Assembly: GCA_947467605.1 (NCBI GenBank)
Contig: CANIII010000013.1
Span: 1 to 64,000 of the forward strand
Source: Acidobacteriota bacterium
Lineage (GTDB): Bacteria; Acidobacteriota; Vicinamibacteria; Vicinamibacterales; SCN-69-37
Direction: 5' to 3'
DNA: 64,000 bases
Below, in pieces: positions 9,006 to 16,245 of this stretch. The position numbers were made by a program, and so were the translations under genes. How positions within the stretch are numbered: the first letter of the stretch is position 1; each line of letters opens with the position of its first letter. Below the pieces are notes generated by a model, which saw nothing but the letters and a program-made list of their open reading frames with translations, was not told the DNA's origin and searched no databases.

Positions 9006-9065
9006 GCATAACCCACGAATGGAGCCGACGCTGGAATAACGCGCGGCTCATTCGTCCCGTTGAGC
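9006..9065 (+). repeat. attC-like recombination site (59-base element)
   Basis: This is a 60-bp imperfect palindrome with attC anatomy. R'' is GCATAAC (9006-9012). L'' is ACGAAT (9015-9020), followed by an unpaired extra G at 9021, then GAGCCG (9022-9027). A 16-nt variable loop spans 9028-9043. L' is CGGCTC plus ATTCGT (9044-9055), then a CCC spacer, and R' is GTTGAGC (9059-9065, matching GTTRRRY). The single extrahelical base in one arm is the feature IntI integrases use to choose the folded strand. R'' and R' do not pair fully, as expected when the last six bases of R' come from a different sequence. Confidence 0.72.
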
Positions 9066-9070
9066 CGAAC

Positions 9071-9661
9071 GTGACTGACCCACTCGAACAATTGAAGGCT
9101 GAGCTCGAGCGCTTTGGTGAGGCGCACGATGCGTCGACGACCGAGCGTCCGCGTCGCATGCTCAACATCACTCGCGACACCGGAGAATTTCTTGCTGTGC
9201 TCGTGCGCGCCACGATGGCGCGGCGGGTGCTGGAGATCGGGACGTCGAACGGATACTCCACCCTCTGGCTCGCTGGTGCTGCACGGGAGATCGGTGGACG
9301 AGTCACCACCGTCGAGAGTGCCGAATACAAGATCGGACTCGCCACCGCGAACTTTGCGCGCGCTGGGCTGTCGTCGTTCATCTCGCTGGTTCACGACGAC
9401 GCGGGGCACTGCCTGCAGCGAACCGATCCGGGCGCATACGACCTGATCTTCCTCGACTCCGAGCGCTCTCGGTATCCTGATTGGTGGCCTCACCTGCGAC
9501 GAGTGCTGCGCTCAGGAGGCTTGTTGATCGTAGACAACGCGACGTCTCACACGGAAGACATGGCTCCCTTTGTGGCCCTGGTGACGGCGGATCCCGAGTT
9601 TGTAACCTGCCTCGCTCCCGTCGGCAACGGCGAGTTCCTGGCCGTGAAGACGTCGTCATGA
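9071..9661 (+). CDS. Class I SAM-dependent O-methyltransferase-like protein
   Basis: The protein has about 196 residues from GTG 9071 (reads MTDPLEQLKAELERFG, the usual family N-terminus). An upstream in-frame TTG at 8999 exists but would run through the attC-like site. Motif I is RVLEIGTSNGYSTLWLA, followed by an acidic residue after VTTVE, then YDLIFLDSERSRYPDWW and GGLLIVDNATSH, as in the caffeoyl-CoA/catechol O-methyltransferase-like group. The substrate is unknown. The attC core ends 5 bp before the start, so the cassette appears to have landed in the 5' leader of this gene and may have altered its expression. Confidence 0.8.
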   Translation: MTDPLEQLKAELERFGEAHDASTTERPRRMLNITRDTGEFLAVLVRATMARRVLEIGTSNGYSTLWLAGAAREIGGRVTTVESAEYKIGLATANFARAGLSSFISLVHDDAGHCLQRTDPGAYDLIFLDSERSRYPDWWPHLRRVLRSGGLLIVDNATSHTEDMAPFVALVTADPEFVTCLAPVGNGEFLAVKTSS

Positions 9662-9693
9662 ACGCCAGGCAATCGTGGTAACTTCTGCCCGTG

Positions 9694-10143
9694 ATGACGA
9701 TTCGACGTTCAGCAACCGTGGCTCTTCTGTTGTGCGCGATCAGTGGCGGTGCAGCGGCGCAGGGGCCGACGCGCAAGTACATCGATCCGAAGTCCGCAGC
9801 CGACACGGGCGCGACGCCGTTTAGCGGCGCCGTCTTCGTTGGCGACACGCTCTATCTCTCCGGTCAGCTTGGTGCGAGTGCCAACGCGAAACCCGAAACC
9901 GCTGAGGCCGAAGCGAAGGCGGTGCTCGACAAAGTACAGGCCACGCTCGTGAAAGCGGGCCTGACGATGGACGATCTGGTGACCGTGACGATCTTCTGTT
10001 CGGATGTCGCGAACTACGCGGCCTTCAACACGGTGTACCGCACCTACTTCAAAAAAGAATTCCCGGCCCGTGCGTTCATCGGCTCGGGTCCGCTGCTTTT
10101 CGGAGCGCGATTCGAAGTGCAGGGCATCGCGGTCAAGCGATAG
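9694..10143 (+). CDS. Exported RidA/YjgF-family protein
   Basis: The protein has 149 residues. ATG 9694 is chosen; a GTG lies immediately before it. Residues 1-24 form a signal peptide (LLLCAISGGAAAQ), unusual since most RidA proteins are cytoplasmic. The RidA core is clear: GDTLYLSGQLG, a helix with VLDKVQATLVKAGLTMDDLV, then VTIFCSDVANYAAFN and PARAFIGSGPLLFGARFEVQGIAV. The catalytic Arg of imine/enamine deaminases falls in the ARAFIG segment. Periplasmic RidA-like proteins exist in several phyla; their substrates are not established. Confidence 0.85.
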   Translation: MTIRRSATVALLLCAISGGAAAQGPTRKYIDPKSAADTGATPFSGAVFVGDTLYLSGQLGASANAKPETAEAEAKAVLDKVQATLVKAGLTMDDLVTVTIFCSDVANYAAFNTVYRTYFKKEFPARAFIGSGPLLFGARFEVQGIAVKR

Positions 10144-10166
10144 CGCGGCCGATCGTTGGCTCAGTG

Positions 10167-10544
10167 CTAGGCCGCATCGGTCGCAGCGAAGTACGCCTTC
10201 GCGCGTTTGATGATATCGCCGTCGGTCGGATGATCGGCAGTCTCGACACCGACGACCTTCTCGGCCAACAGGTGCTGGTGCTGGCTCAGGTACTTGAAGA
10301 ACTCGAGCTTGGCCGACGAGGGACCGACGATCAGCACCGCGTCAACGCCAGACAACTCGCGCGCCACTTCCTGGAAGAAGTGCAGCGCATCTTGCGGATG
10401 CTCCTTCGGCTCTCCCTGCCCTTTGGGGTGACGATGGAAGTGATGCTGCGGCGCGAGCACTGTTGACCCGACCGTGTCCGGCTGCACATGGAAAATGCGA
10501 GCTTCCTTGTGATCGATCCAGATGATTGCGCGTATGTCGGCCAT
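10167..10544 (-). CDS. eRF1-domain-3-like 'translational machinery' protein
   Basis: The protein has 125 residues from ATG 10544, with AAGG just upstream. The frame extends further upstream but homology-like sequence begins at MADIRAIIWIDHKEARIF. The body contains VDAVLIVGPSSAKLEFFKYL, typical of the bacterial eRF1/baeRF-like fold (Pelota/eRF1 domain 3 related). A His-rich loop (HHFHRHPKGQGEPKEH) is conserved in this group. It converges with RidA (24 bp between stops). Members are often associated with stress genes; the function is unproven. Confidence 0.7.
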   Translation of the reverse strand: MADIRAIIWIDHKEARIFHVQPDTVGSTVLAPQHHFHRHPKGQGEPKEHPQDALHFFQEVARELSGVDAVLIVGPSSAKLEFFKYLSQHQHLLAEKVVGVETADHPTDGDIIKRAKAYFAATDAA

Positions 10545-10626
10545 GCCTTGATGTTCCGACAACGGCGCCGAGGCGGCTGTGCAAATGTGCACAGGCCTCA
10601 AGAACGTGGCACCTGACAATCAGGGC

Positions 10627-11472
10627 ATGTTCTCCGTGGCATTGTTGTGCGCACTCTTGCTGTGGCAACAGCATCAGACCCCACCCGCGTCCGCTCCCAG
10701 CCGGTCGTCGTTCCTCGATACACACGTACTCGTGACCTGGTACGGCAATCCACGCACCGGTCTGATGGGCGTGCTTGGCGAACACACAGGTGCAGAGCGT
10801 GCCGACGGCCTGCGTCGGCAGGCTGCGGCCTACGATGCGGTCACTACGAAGAAGGTCATGGCCGCCTACGAAGTGGTGGCCGTCGTCGCGCAGTGCACTG
10901 CCGGCAATGACGCCCAATGGCGCCGTCGCGAGACAGCGGACGTGCTACAGGCGCTTCTCGACGACGCGCACGCCAACGGGTTCAAACTGGTTCTGGATAT
11001 TCAACCGGGCCGATCATCGGTGACAGAAGAGGTCGCAGCACTGCGTCCATTTCTGTCGGATCCGGACGTCTATCTTGCGCTCGATCCGGAGTTCGCGATG
11101 AGCAGCTGTGAAATTCCGGGACAGCAGATCGGCGAGATGTCGGCGAACGACATCAACGGCACCCTGACACAGCTCGAACAGATCATCGCCGAACGGCACC
11201 TGCCCCCGAAGGTGCTGATCGTCCACCAATTCCGTCTGGACATGCTGCCGAACAAGAAGGACATTCGAGTGAGCCCATCGGTTGACGTCGTGCTGACGAT
11301 GGACGGGTTCGGCTCGCAGTCGCTGAAACGGTCGAGCTATAAGGCGGTAATGGATCAGGGCCGGCTGGCGTACGCGGGTATCAAGCTGTTCTACAAGCAG
11401 GACACCAGCGTGTTCACACCGGCTCAGGTCATGGCGATGACGCCACGGCCCTCCGTTGTTATCTATCAATAA
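10627..11472 (+). CDS. Exported protein of unknown function, possibly TIM-barrel-like
   Basis: The protein has 281 residues from ATG 10627, which gives a hydrophobic signal (MFSVALLCALLLWQQ); an upstream ATG at 10579 is possible. I do not recognise a named family. Visible pattern: a strand-like HVLVTWYGNP near the start, MAAYEVVAVVAQ, FKLVLDIQPGRS, DVYLALDPEFAM, PKVLIVHQFRLDML, VDVVLTMDGFG and YAGIKLFYKQD. That is a regular beta/alpha series with an acidic residue at strand ends, as in glycoside-hydrolase-like barrels. It diverges from the eRF1-like gene and converges with the oxidase gene 2 bp away. Confidence 0.65.
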   Translation: MFSVALLCALLLWQQHQTPPASAPSRSSFLDTHVLVTWYGNPRTGLMGVLGEHTGAERADGLRRQAAAYDAVTTKKVMAAYEVVAVVAQCTAGNDAQWRRRETADVLQALLDDAHANGFKLVLDIQPGRSSVTEEVAALRPFLSDPDVYLALDPEFAMSSCEIPGQQIGEMSANDINGTLTQLEQIIAERHLPPKVLIVHQFRLDMLPNKKDIRVSPSVDVVLTMDGFGSQSLKRSSYKAVMDQGRLAYAGIKLFYKQDTSVFTPAQVMAMTPRPSVVIYQ

Positions 11473-11474
11473 AT

Positions 11475-12713
11475 CTAAAATCGATCGGCGCGGAACGGCT
11501 CGGGGTTGAAGCTGGGTTTTTCGCCGGTCATCAGTTGCGCGAGCAGCACACCGGTGGCCGGCGCGGTCTTGAGGCCCGCCATCTGGTGTCCGGTTGCGAG
11601 CCACACATCGCCGCGACCTTTGGCCTTGCCGATGAGTGGCATGCCGTCCGGCGTGCACGGCCGCAGCCCGCGCCACAAGTCATTCACCACCGGCGTGTCG
11701 CCGATGTTGAGCATGCCCTTGGCGCCACGCAAAATCACATTCACGCGACGCTGATTGATCGAGAAGTCGTTCTTCACGAGCTCAAGCGTGCCCGAGATGC
11801 GCAGCGCATCCTTGTGCGGATTGACTGCGACCTTGCGCTCGATCAGATAGATCGAGCTCTTCGGATGCGGATTCGCCTTTGGCAACAACATCGAATAGCC
11901 CTTGGCACCAAGGATCGGCACGCGCAGGTCGAGCATCTTGCCGAGATCCTCGGACCACGACCCGGCCGCCAGTAGGATCTTCTCCGCACGAAACTCCCCA
12001 TGGGTCGTCCATAGCGTGCGTGGGCTGTTACCTGACGGCTCAGAGATCTTGAAGACCTCCGCACCTTCAACGAACGTCACGCCGGCCGCGGTGGCTTCAG
12101 CCGCGAGCGCGCGCACCGCATCGTACGGCTTGCAATGCGCATCGTCTGGAAAGTAGTAGCCGCCCACGGCCTTGCCGATGATCGCGGGTTCACGATCGCG
12201 AACATCGTCAGCGCTCCAACGCTGTGCAGTGACGCCGGCGCGCGTGATCAGCTCGTTGGATCTATGCGCCGCCTCAAATGATTCCGGCTTCTCGTAGACG
12301 GCGAGCAGGCCATGGCGCTCGAAGCCGAAGGATTCGGGCGCGCGCTTTTCGAACTCTTCCCACATATCCACGCTCACCCGACAGAGTTCGACGAGCGCCA
12401 TCGTGCCAGGCTCGAACTTCGATTTGCGCGACGAGAGCAGGAATTCGATGAGCCAGCGCAGGTACGACGGATCGAGGCGCGGCTGAATGTAGAGTGGGCT
12501 TTCCGGGTCGAGCATCCACTGGAACGACTTGAAGAGCATTCCGGGATTGGCGAGGGGCGTGGCCTGCGACGGTGTCAGCCAGCCGGCGTTACCAAAGGAG
12601 CATCCGCGGCCGACGCGGTCTTTCTCGAGCACCGTGACCTGTGCACCTCGTTTAGCGAGTTGCAACGCACACGACACCCCAACCACACCACCACCAATGA
12701 CGACGACGTCCAT
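11475..12713 (-). CDS. FAD-dependent D-amino-acid dehydrogenase-like oxidoreductase (DadA family)
   Basis: The protein has 412 residues, the usual DadA/DAO length. The N-terminal dinucleotide-binding motif VVVIGGGVVGVSCALQLA binds FAD. GCSFGNAGWLTPSQATPLANPG is the second signature of the DadA group. The C-terminus has RGLRPCTPDGMPLIG and WLATGHQMAGLKTAPATG, closing the flavin site. The expected reaction is oxidative deamination of D-amino acids to 2-oxo acids, with electrons passed to a membrane carrier. The gene starts 8 bp after the C39-like gene but is separated from it by a strong intrinsic terminator, so it probably depends on readthrough or its own promoter. Confidence 0.85.
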   Translation of the reverse strand: MDVVVIGGGVVGVSCALQLAKRGAQVTVLEKDRVGRGCSFGNAGWLTPSQATPLANPGMLFKSFQWMLDPESPLYIQPRLDPSYLRWLIEFLLSSRKSKFEPGTMALVELCRVSVDMWEEFEKRAPESFGFERHGLLAVYEKPESFEAAHRSNELITRAGVTAQRWSADDVRDREPAIIGKAVGGYYFPDDAHCKPYDAVRALAAEATAAGVTFVEGAEVFKISEPSGNSPRTLWTTHGEFRAEKILLAAGSWSEDLGKMLDLRVPILGAKGYSMLLPKANPHPKSSIYLIERKVAVNPHKDALRISGTLELVKNDFSINQRRVNVILRGAKGMLNIGDTPVVNDLWRGLRPCTPDGMPLIGKAKGRGDVWLATGHQMAGLKTAPATGVLLAQLMTGEKPSFNPEPFRADRF

Positions 12714-12720
12714 CGGCCAA

Positions 12721-13824
12721 TCATGTCAAAAAAAGACCTCGGGAGTCGCTTCCAGCGAAACGACTCCCGAGGTCGGTGGTCGAGGGGACCTGCGCGCGCC
12801 CGCCGTCGATCGGTGTGTAGGCGATACGCGCACCGTCAGCGGCCGGCAACGCCTCCAGACGCCGTTCTGCGCGGCCGAGCAATGCGGGTGTGAGCACCGT
12901 CCGCGACTCGAGTCCAGATGCGCGCAGGACCACCGGCAGTGGCGTGCGGTTGGCGCCGTGAATCTCGATCGCGTCGATCCGAGGCTCACCGGTGCGATTC
13001 GACGCGCGCAATGCCTCGATCGGATGCCCGGAGACGTAGCGTGACGATGCGATGAGCTGCCACGTGTACGTGTCGGTTGGTGCGAGCGCGACGGCACGAA
13101 GTCCGAATGCGTCGACGTCGAGCCATCGACGCTGCGAGAATCGCAGCCCCGCCATTTCGCGCAACGGTGCCGGATCTGCAGGGCACAGCGCGATTGCGGC
13201 CGCGAGTGACTGTTCTGCGGCGACGACATCGCCGTCAATCGCCAACTCGACGCCGCGATTCGTCAGCGCGGTGCAGGGTGTCATCGCGTCGCTGACCGCA
13301 ATGACCGCCGCTGGCGCGCGGGTCGTCGCGGCTGACGAGGCTGGTGGCGGCAGAATCAGCAGCAACCATCGACCGGCCGCGTTCCATTCGCGATCGAAGT
13401 CCGTCCACGGCACCACACGATACGGGGCGCGTGCCGGATCGTGCACGATGACCTCGTTGTCAGTGACGCCGACAATGACGACGTAGTGGTAGACGCGCGG
13501 GGCAACGGCGATGAGCGCAATCAGTGGGCGGCCGGCGCCGAGCTGTGAGCGAATCTCACTGCGACCGGTTGTGATGTCAAGTGCGAGGACGTGCGATTGC
13601 CAGCCGCGTTCGCGCACAGCGAAGCTGAGCGTGTCGGTGGGGATACCGTCGGCGTCACGGCTGACCAGTGGCGCGAAGTCTTGCGGCAGCACATCGCTCG
13701 TGCCCCAGTACCGCATAACCATCGCGACGGCTGCGCCACCGCACAGCGCCGGGGGCTGTGCGAGGAACGGCACGTCGAGCAGTGTGCTGAGCAGCCCGGT
13801 GAGAACGAGAATCGTGGCGGTCAT
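12721..13824 (-). CDS. C39-like cysteine peptidase with TPR-like C-terminus
   Basis: The protein has 367 residues. After an N-terminal hydrophobic stretch, the peptidase C39-like domain has Cys28 in PPALCGGAAVAMVMRYWG, His113 in YHYVVIVGV and Asp129 in VHDPARAPYR, a complete Cys-His-Asp set. Residues about 180-300 are alanine-rich helical repeats of TPR type. No ABC transporter domain is attached, so this is a stand-alone exported or membrane-anchored protease-like protein. The last 17 codons form an intrinsic terminator hairpin, and the TGA lies just beyond its T-tract. The gene's Shine-Dalgarno lies in the arm of another hairpin (13831-13867). It follows the BON gene by 52 bp. Confidence 0.75.
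   Translation of the reverse strand: MTATILVLTGLLSTLLDVPFLAQPPALCGGAAVAMVMRYWGTSDVLPQDFAPLVSRDADGIPTDTLSFAVRERGWQSHVLALDITTGRSEIRSQLGAGRPLIALIAVAPRVYHYVVIVGVTDNEVIVHDPARAPYRVVPWTDFDREWNAAGRWLLLILPPPASSAATTRAPAAVIAVSDAMTPCTALTNRGVELAIDGDVVAAEQSLAAAIALCPADPAPLREMAGLRFSQRRWLDVDAFGLRAVALAPTDTYTWQLIASSRYVSGHPIEALRASNRTGEPRIDAIEIHGANRTPLPVVLRASGLESRTVLTPALLGRAERRLEALPAADGARIAYTPIDGGRAQVPSTTDLGSRFAGSDSRGLFLT
12728..12774 (-). terminator. Intrinsic terminator inside the end of the C39-like gene
   Basis: There is a 14-bp perfect stem: GACCTCGGGAGTCG at 12735-12748 pairs with 12761-12774. On the minus strand it is followed directly by seven T (12734-12728). The stop codon of the C39-like gene (12721-12723) lies beyond the T-tract, so terminated messages would lack it. 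Confidence 0.85.
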
Positions 13825-13830
13825 ACGTGA

Positions 13831-13867
13831 TCCGCCGACCCGATGGCGAGGCCATCCAGTCGGCGGA
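13831..13867 (-). promoter_or_regulatory. Hairpin occluding the C39-like gene's ribosome-binding site
   Basis: TCCGCCGAC (13831-13839) pairs with GTCGGCGGA (13859-13867). After a 3x3 internal loop, ATGGC (13843-13847) pairs with GCCAT (13851-13855) around a 3-nt loop. The structure ends 6 bp before the ATG at 13824, and the only Shine-Dalgarno-like GGCGGA is in its arm. There is no T-tract, so translational control (or an RNA-stabilising 3' end for the BON mRNA) is likelier than termination. Confidence 0.5.
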
Positions 13868-13876
13868 CGATGTGTC

Positions 13877-14470
13877 TTACTTGCCGCCGATCGTGATGTT
13901 GACGATGACCGACTTCACGCCGTCGGTCCGTTCCGCAAGCTTCGTCGCGCGCAGTCGGCCGGCCGGCGTCTTCACGGTGCCACCGAGCGTCACGACGCCC
14001 TTGGCGGTGTCGACCTTGATGTCGCTATCCTTGAGCAGGTCTTCACCGACGAAGAACCAGTGAATCTTCGCCGCGATCCAGGCGTCCGTGATGGCGACAC
14101 CGGCCTTGTTCAGACCCTTCTTGGCGCGATCTTCGACTGACTTGTCGATGTCGGCGTTGACCTTGATCTCGCTGACGACCTTCGAGACGCCGTCGACCTT
14201 GGCGAGACGTTCGCATTCCGTCTTCTGCCCGATCGTGCGCACGTCGCCTGAGAGCGACACCAGCCCGGCATCGACCTTCACTTTGATGTCGTAACGGCCC
14301 ACCATGTCGCTGGACTCGAGGCGGTATTCGATGTGGTCCTGAATGGCCTTGTCAGACATCTTCGGGGTCTGGGTGGCGAGCGTCGCTGACGAGGACGCGG
14401 CGGTTGCTGGGGCGGTGGACATAGCGAGCGCGGCGGTGAGGCCGAGCGCCGCAATAACAGTGTTGGACAT
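13877..14470 (-). CDS. Periplasmic protein with two BON domains
   Basis: The protein has 197 residues from ATG 14470, which gives a Sec signal (ALGLTAALAMSTAPATA). BON domain 1 spans about 40-105 (VDAGLVSLSGDVRTIGQKTE...) and BON domain 2 about 127-195 (ITDAWIAAKIHWFFVGEDLL..., VDTAKGVVTLGGTVKT). Both show the conserved Gly of the family. BON proteins such as OsmY bind phospholipid or surfaces under envelope stress. The gene diverges from the porin/OmpA-type gene across a symmetric 39-bp dyad and precedes the C39-like gene. Longer upstream starts up to 14587 are in frame but look non-coding. Confidence 0.85.
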   Translation of the reverse strand: MSNTVIAALGLTAALAMSTAPATAASSSATLATQTPKMSDKAIQDHIEYRLESSDMVGRYDIKVKVDAGLVSLSGDVRTIGQKTECERLAKVDGVSKVVSEIKVNADIDKSVEDRAKKGLNKAGVAITDAWIAAKIHWFFVGEDLLKDSDIKVDTAKGVVTLGGTVKTPAGRLRATKLAERTDGVKSVIVNITIGGK

Positions 14471-14505
14471 GAGTTTGATGCTAGGCCACTTGCCCCGCTC
14501 ACCAC

Positions 14506-14544
14506 TGCTCACTTTGAGACACCGCTGGTGTGCTGTAGTGAGCA
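14506..14544. promoter_or_regulatory. Symmetric 39-bp dyad between divergent genes
   Basis: Nested perfect inverted repeat: TGCTCACT (14506-14513), 5 nt, ACACC (14519-14523), GCT, GGTGT (14527-14531), 5 nt, AGTGAGCA (14537-14544). The symmetry is exact about 14525. Its position between the divergent BON and porin-type starts makes it a candidate operator; a cruciform or RNA hairpin is the alternative. Confidence 0.5.
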
Positions 14545-14580
14545 GACATGGCTGCGGGTACGCCGGTAGTCTCGCTGTCA

Positions 14581-16245
14581 ATGTCACAGCACATCCGATC
14601 TCTCGTCACCTCCGCGGCCCTGCTCGCGGTGCTGAGCTGTTCTGCTGTCGCCAGCGCACAGACAGCATCACCCGCGCAGACGACCACCACCCCTCCACCC
14701 GCCGAGGCCACGCGACCGGCCACGACGACTTTCTTTGGCGACACCGGGCTCTGGTATGTGCCAACCGCGGAAGTGCTGCCCGCCGGCAAGTGGTCCGTCA
14801 GCGGCTATCGTCGCGGTACCAACTACATCTCCGGCTACACGAACGTCGCCGACTTCGCGACGACCTTCGCGTTCGGCATCAAGAATCGCGCAGAGATCTT
14901 CGGATCCTTCCTGCTCGACACGCGCGTGGATCGCGACACGAAGCCCCTCTTCTTCAGCGACGTGAAAATCGGCGGCATCGTAGATCGCTACCCCGGCGTC
15001 AACAAGACGTGGAGTGGCAACAACCTCGGCGACCTCTATGTCGGCGCGAAGGTCAGCCTGATGTCGGAGGCGGACCGGCACGCAGTATCTACAGCCGTGC
15101 GCCTGATGTTCAAGGTGCCCACGGGCAAGCTTGAGAACGGCGCCGGCACGGGCAAGCTCGACACGATCGCCGACTTCATCGTGAGCAAGGAAATCTCACG
15201 CGTGTTCGAGCTCTCTGGATTCGCCGGCTACGAAATGCGCGGCAAGCCCGATGGCTACGACATTCCCGGTGGCGCGTTCCGCTGGGGCGTGGGCGCAGGA
15301 TCACCAACGCGATTCCCGATCCGCGTCTTTGGCGAAATCAATGGCACGCGCCCGTCGAGCGATCTGGCGACGATCACGTCAGCCGTCCTGATCGGCAGCG
15401 ACTCGAGCCGCCCGCCCTCGATCTCCAGCACCGAAAACCTGACGCGCCTGACGTTTGGCGTCACCTACCAGGCCAAGAACGGGTTCTTCGCAGGCGCAGG
15501 CCTTAGCCGCAATCTGCCGTCGCAGGAGCGCAACCTCGCGCTGTCGAGCGAAGGCTCATTCACCGACTATACCGACTGGCAGTTCCGCATCGGCTACCAC
15601 CCAGGCGTGCGCAAGTACGTCGCGCCCGTGCCACCGCCGCCCGCGCCGATGGCCGTCGTGGCTCCAGCTCCACCGCCGCCGCCCGCTCCGCGCCACACGA
15701 TGTCGGTGAAGGCCGCGTGCGATGTCTGCTCGGTGGAAGTGACCAAGATCGCCACGGTCACCGCGACGCTGACCGACTCGATCAACTGTGCGGCGACCTA
15801 CGTCTGGACCGCACCGTCAGGTGCCTTCACGTCCGCCACGGCCCGTGTCACGCCGTGGACGGCGTCATCCGTGGCTGGCCCCGTCGCCGTGACCGTCACC
15901 GCGACCTGCCCGACCGACGGCATGACCGCCAGCGACACGGTCACCATCACGGTGACCAAAGCGGTCGTCAAGACCTATGCGTTCGACGACGTCTTCCGCC
16001 AGCTTCCTGAACTGCTCGGACTCATTACGAGCCGATTCGGCGGCGATGCGGTGTTGTTCAGTCGACATGGCTTCGAGCGTAGTCGACGGGGTAGCCGCCG
16101 GGTGTGCTGGATAGCACAGTTTTTGGCATCAGGTCCTGCGATACTTCAATCGGCGTGTCAGCACACCAGACCCAACCCAACGAAGCGGCGACGTTCGACG
16201 CGCAGGCGTTTCTGGAGTCGTCGGGCGTCGCGCGGAAGGCCGTGA
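14581..16245 (+). pseudogene. Porin/OmpA-type outer-membrane protein, C-terminal domain replaced by rearrangement
   Basis: From ATG 14581 there is a signal peptide (LLAVLSCSAVASAQ), a beta-barrel-like region to about residue 350 (TTFFGDTGLWYVPTAEVLPAGKWS ...), a Pro-rich linker (VAPVPPPPAPMAVVAPAP) and an Ig-like region. The phrase KTYAFDDV then opens what in related proteins becomes the OmpA peptidoglycan-binding domain. Here it breaks at GACGTC (15988-15993). Beyond that the frame reads FRQLPELLGLITSR and Arg-rich nonsense to a stop at 16245, overlapping the Crp/Fnr remnant. On the other strand, 16068 to 15988 reads as a start (MSTEQHRIAAESARNESEQF) of another gene, which is cut at the same point. 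The protein probably lacks its cell-wall anchor. Confidence 0.7.
15988..16068 (-). pseudogene. 5' fragment of an unrelated helical-protein gene at the rearrangement junction
   Basis: Minus-strand codons from an ATG at 16068 read MSTEQHRIAAESARNESEQF then RKLAEDV. This is an Ala/Glu-rich amphipathic start with proper codon bias that resembles coiled-coil proteins found near stress genes. After the shared GACGTC at 15988-15993 the frame enters the antisense of the porin gene. Only about 27 codons survive. Confidence 0.5.

Larger units (their letters stand above)
8370..9059 (+). mobile_element. Integron-type gene cassette carrying DUF2442-DUF4160
   Basis: The stretch has the structure expected of a linear integron cassette. 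The left boundary is a core site G^TTATGC at 8369-8375. The right end is an attC-like site whose R'' box is GCATAAC (9006-9012), the exact reverse complement of the left GTTATGC, as required if both came from one circular cassette. The right core is GTTGAGC (9059-9065), whose last six bases would belong to the neighbouring DNA. The 690-bp interval holds two small overlapping genes and little else, the usual cassette economy. No integrase gene and no second attC are in the window, so this looks like a lone cassette at a secondary site. Confidence 0.7.
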
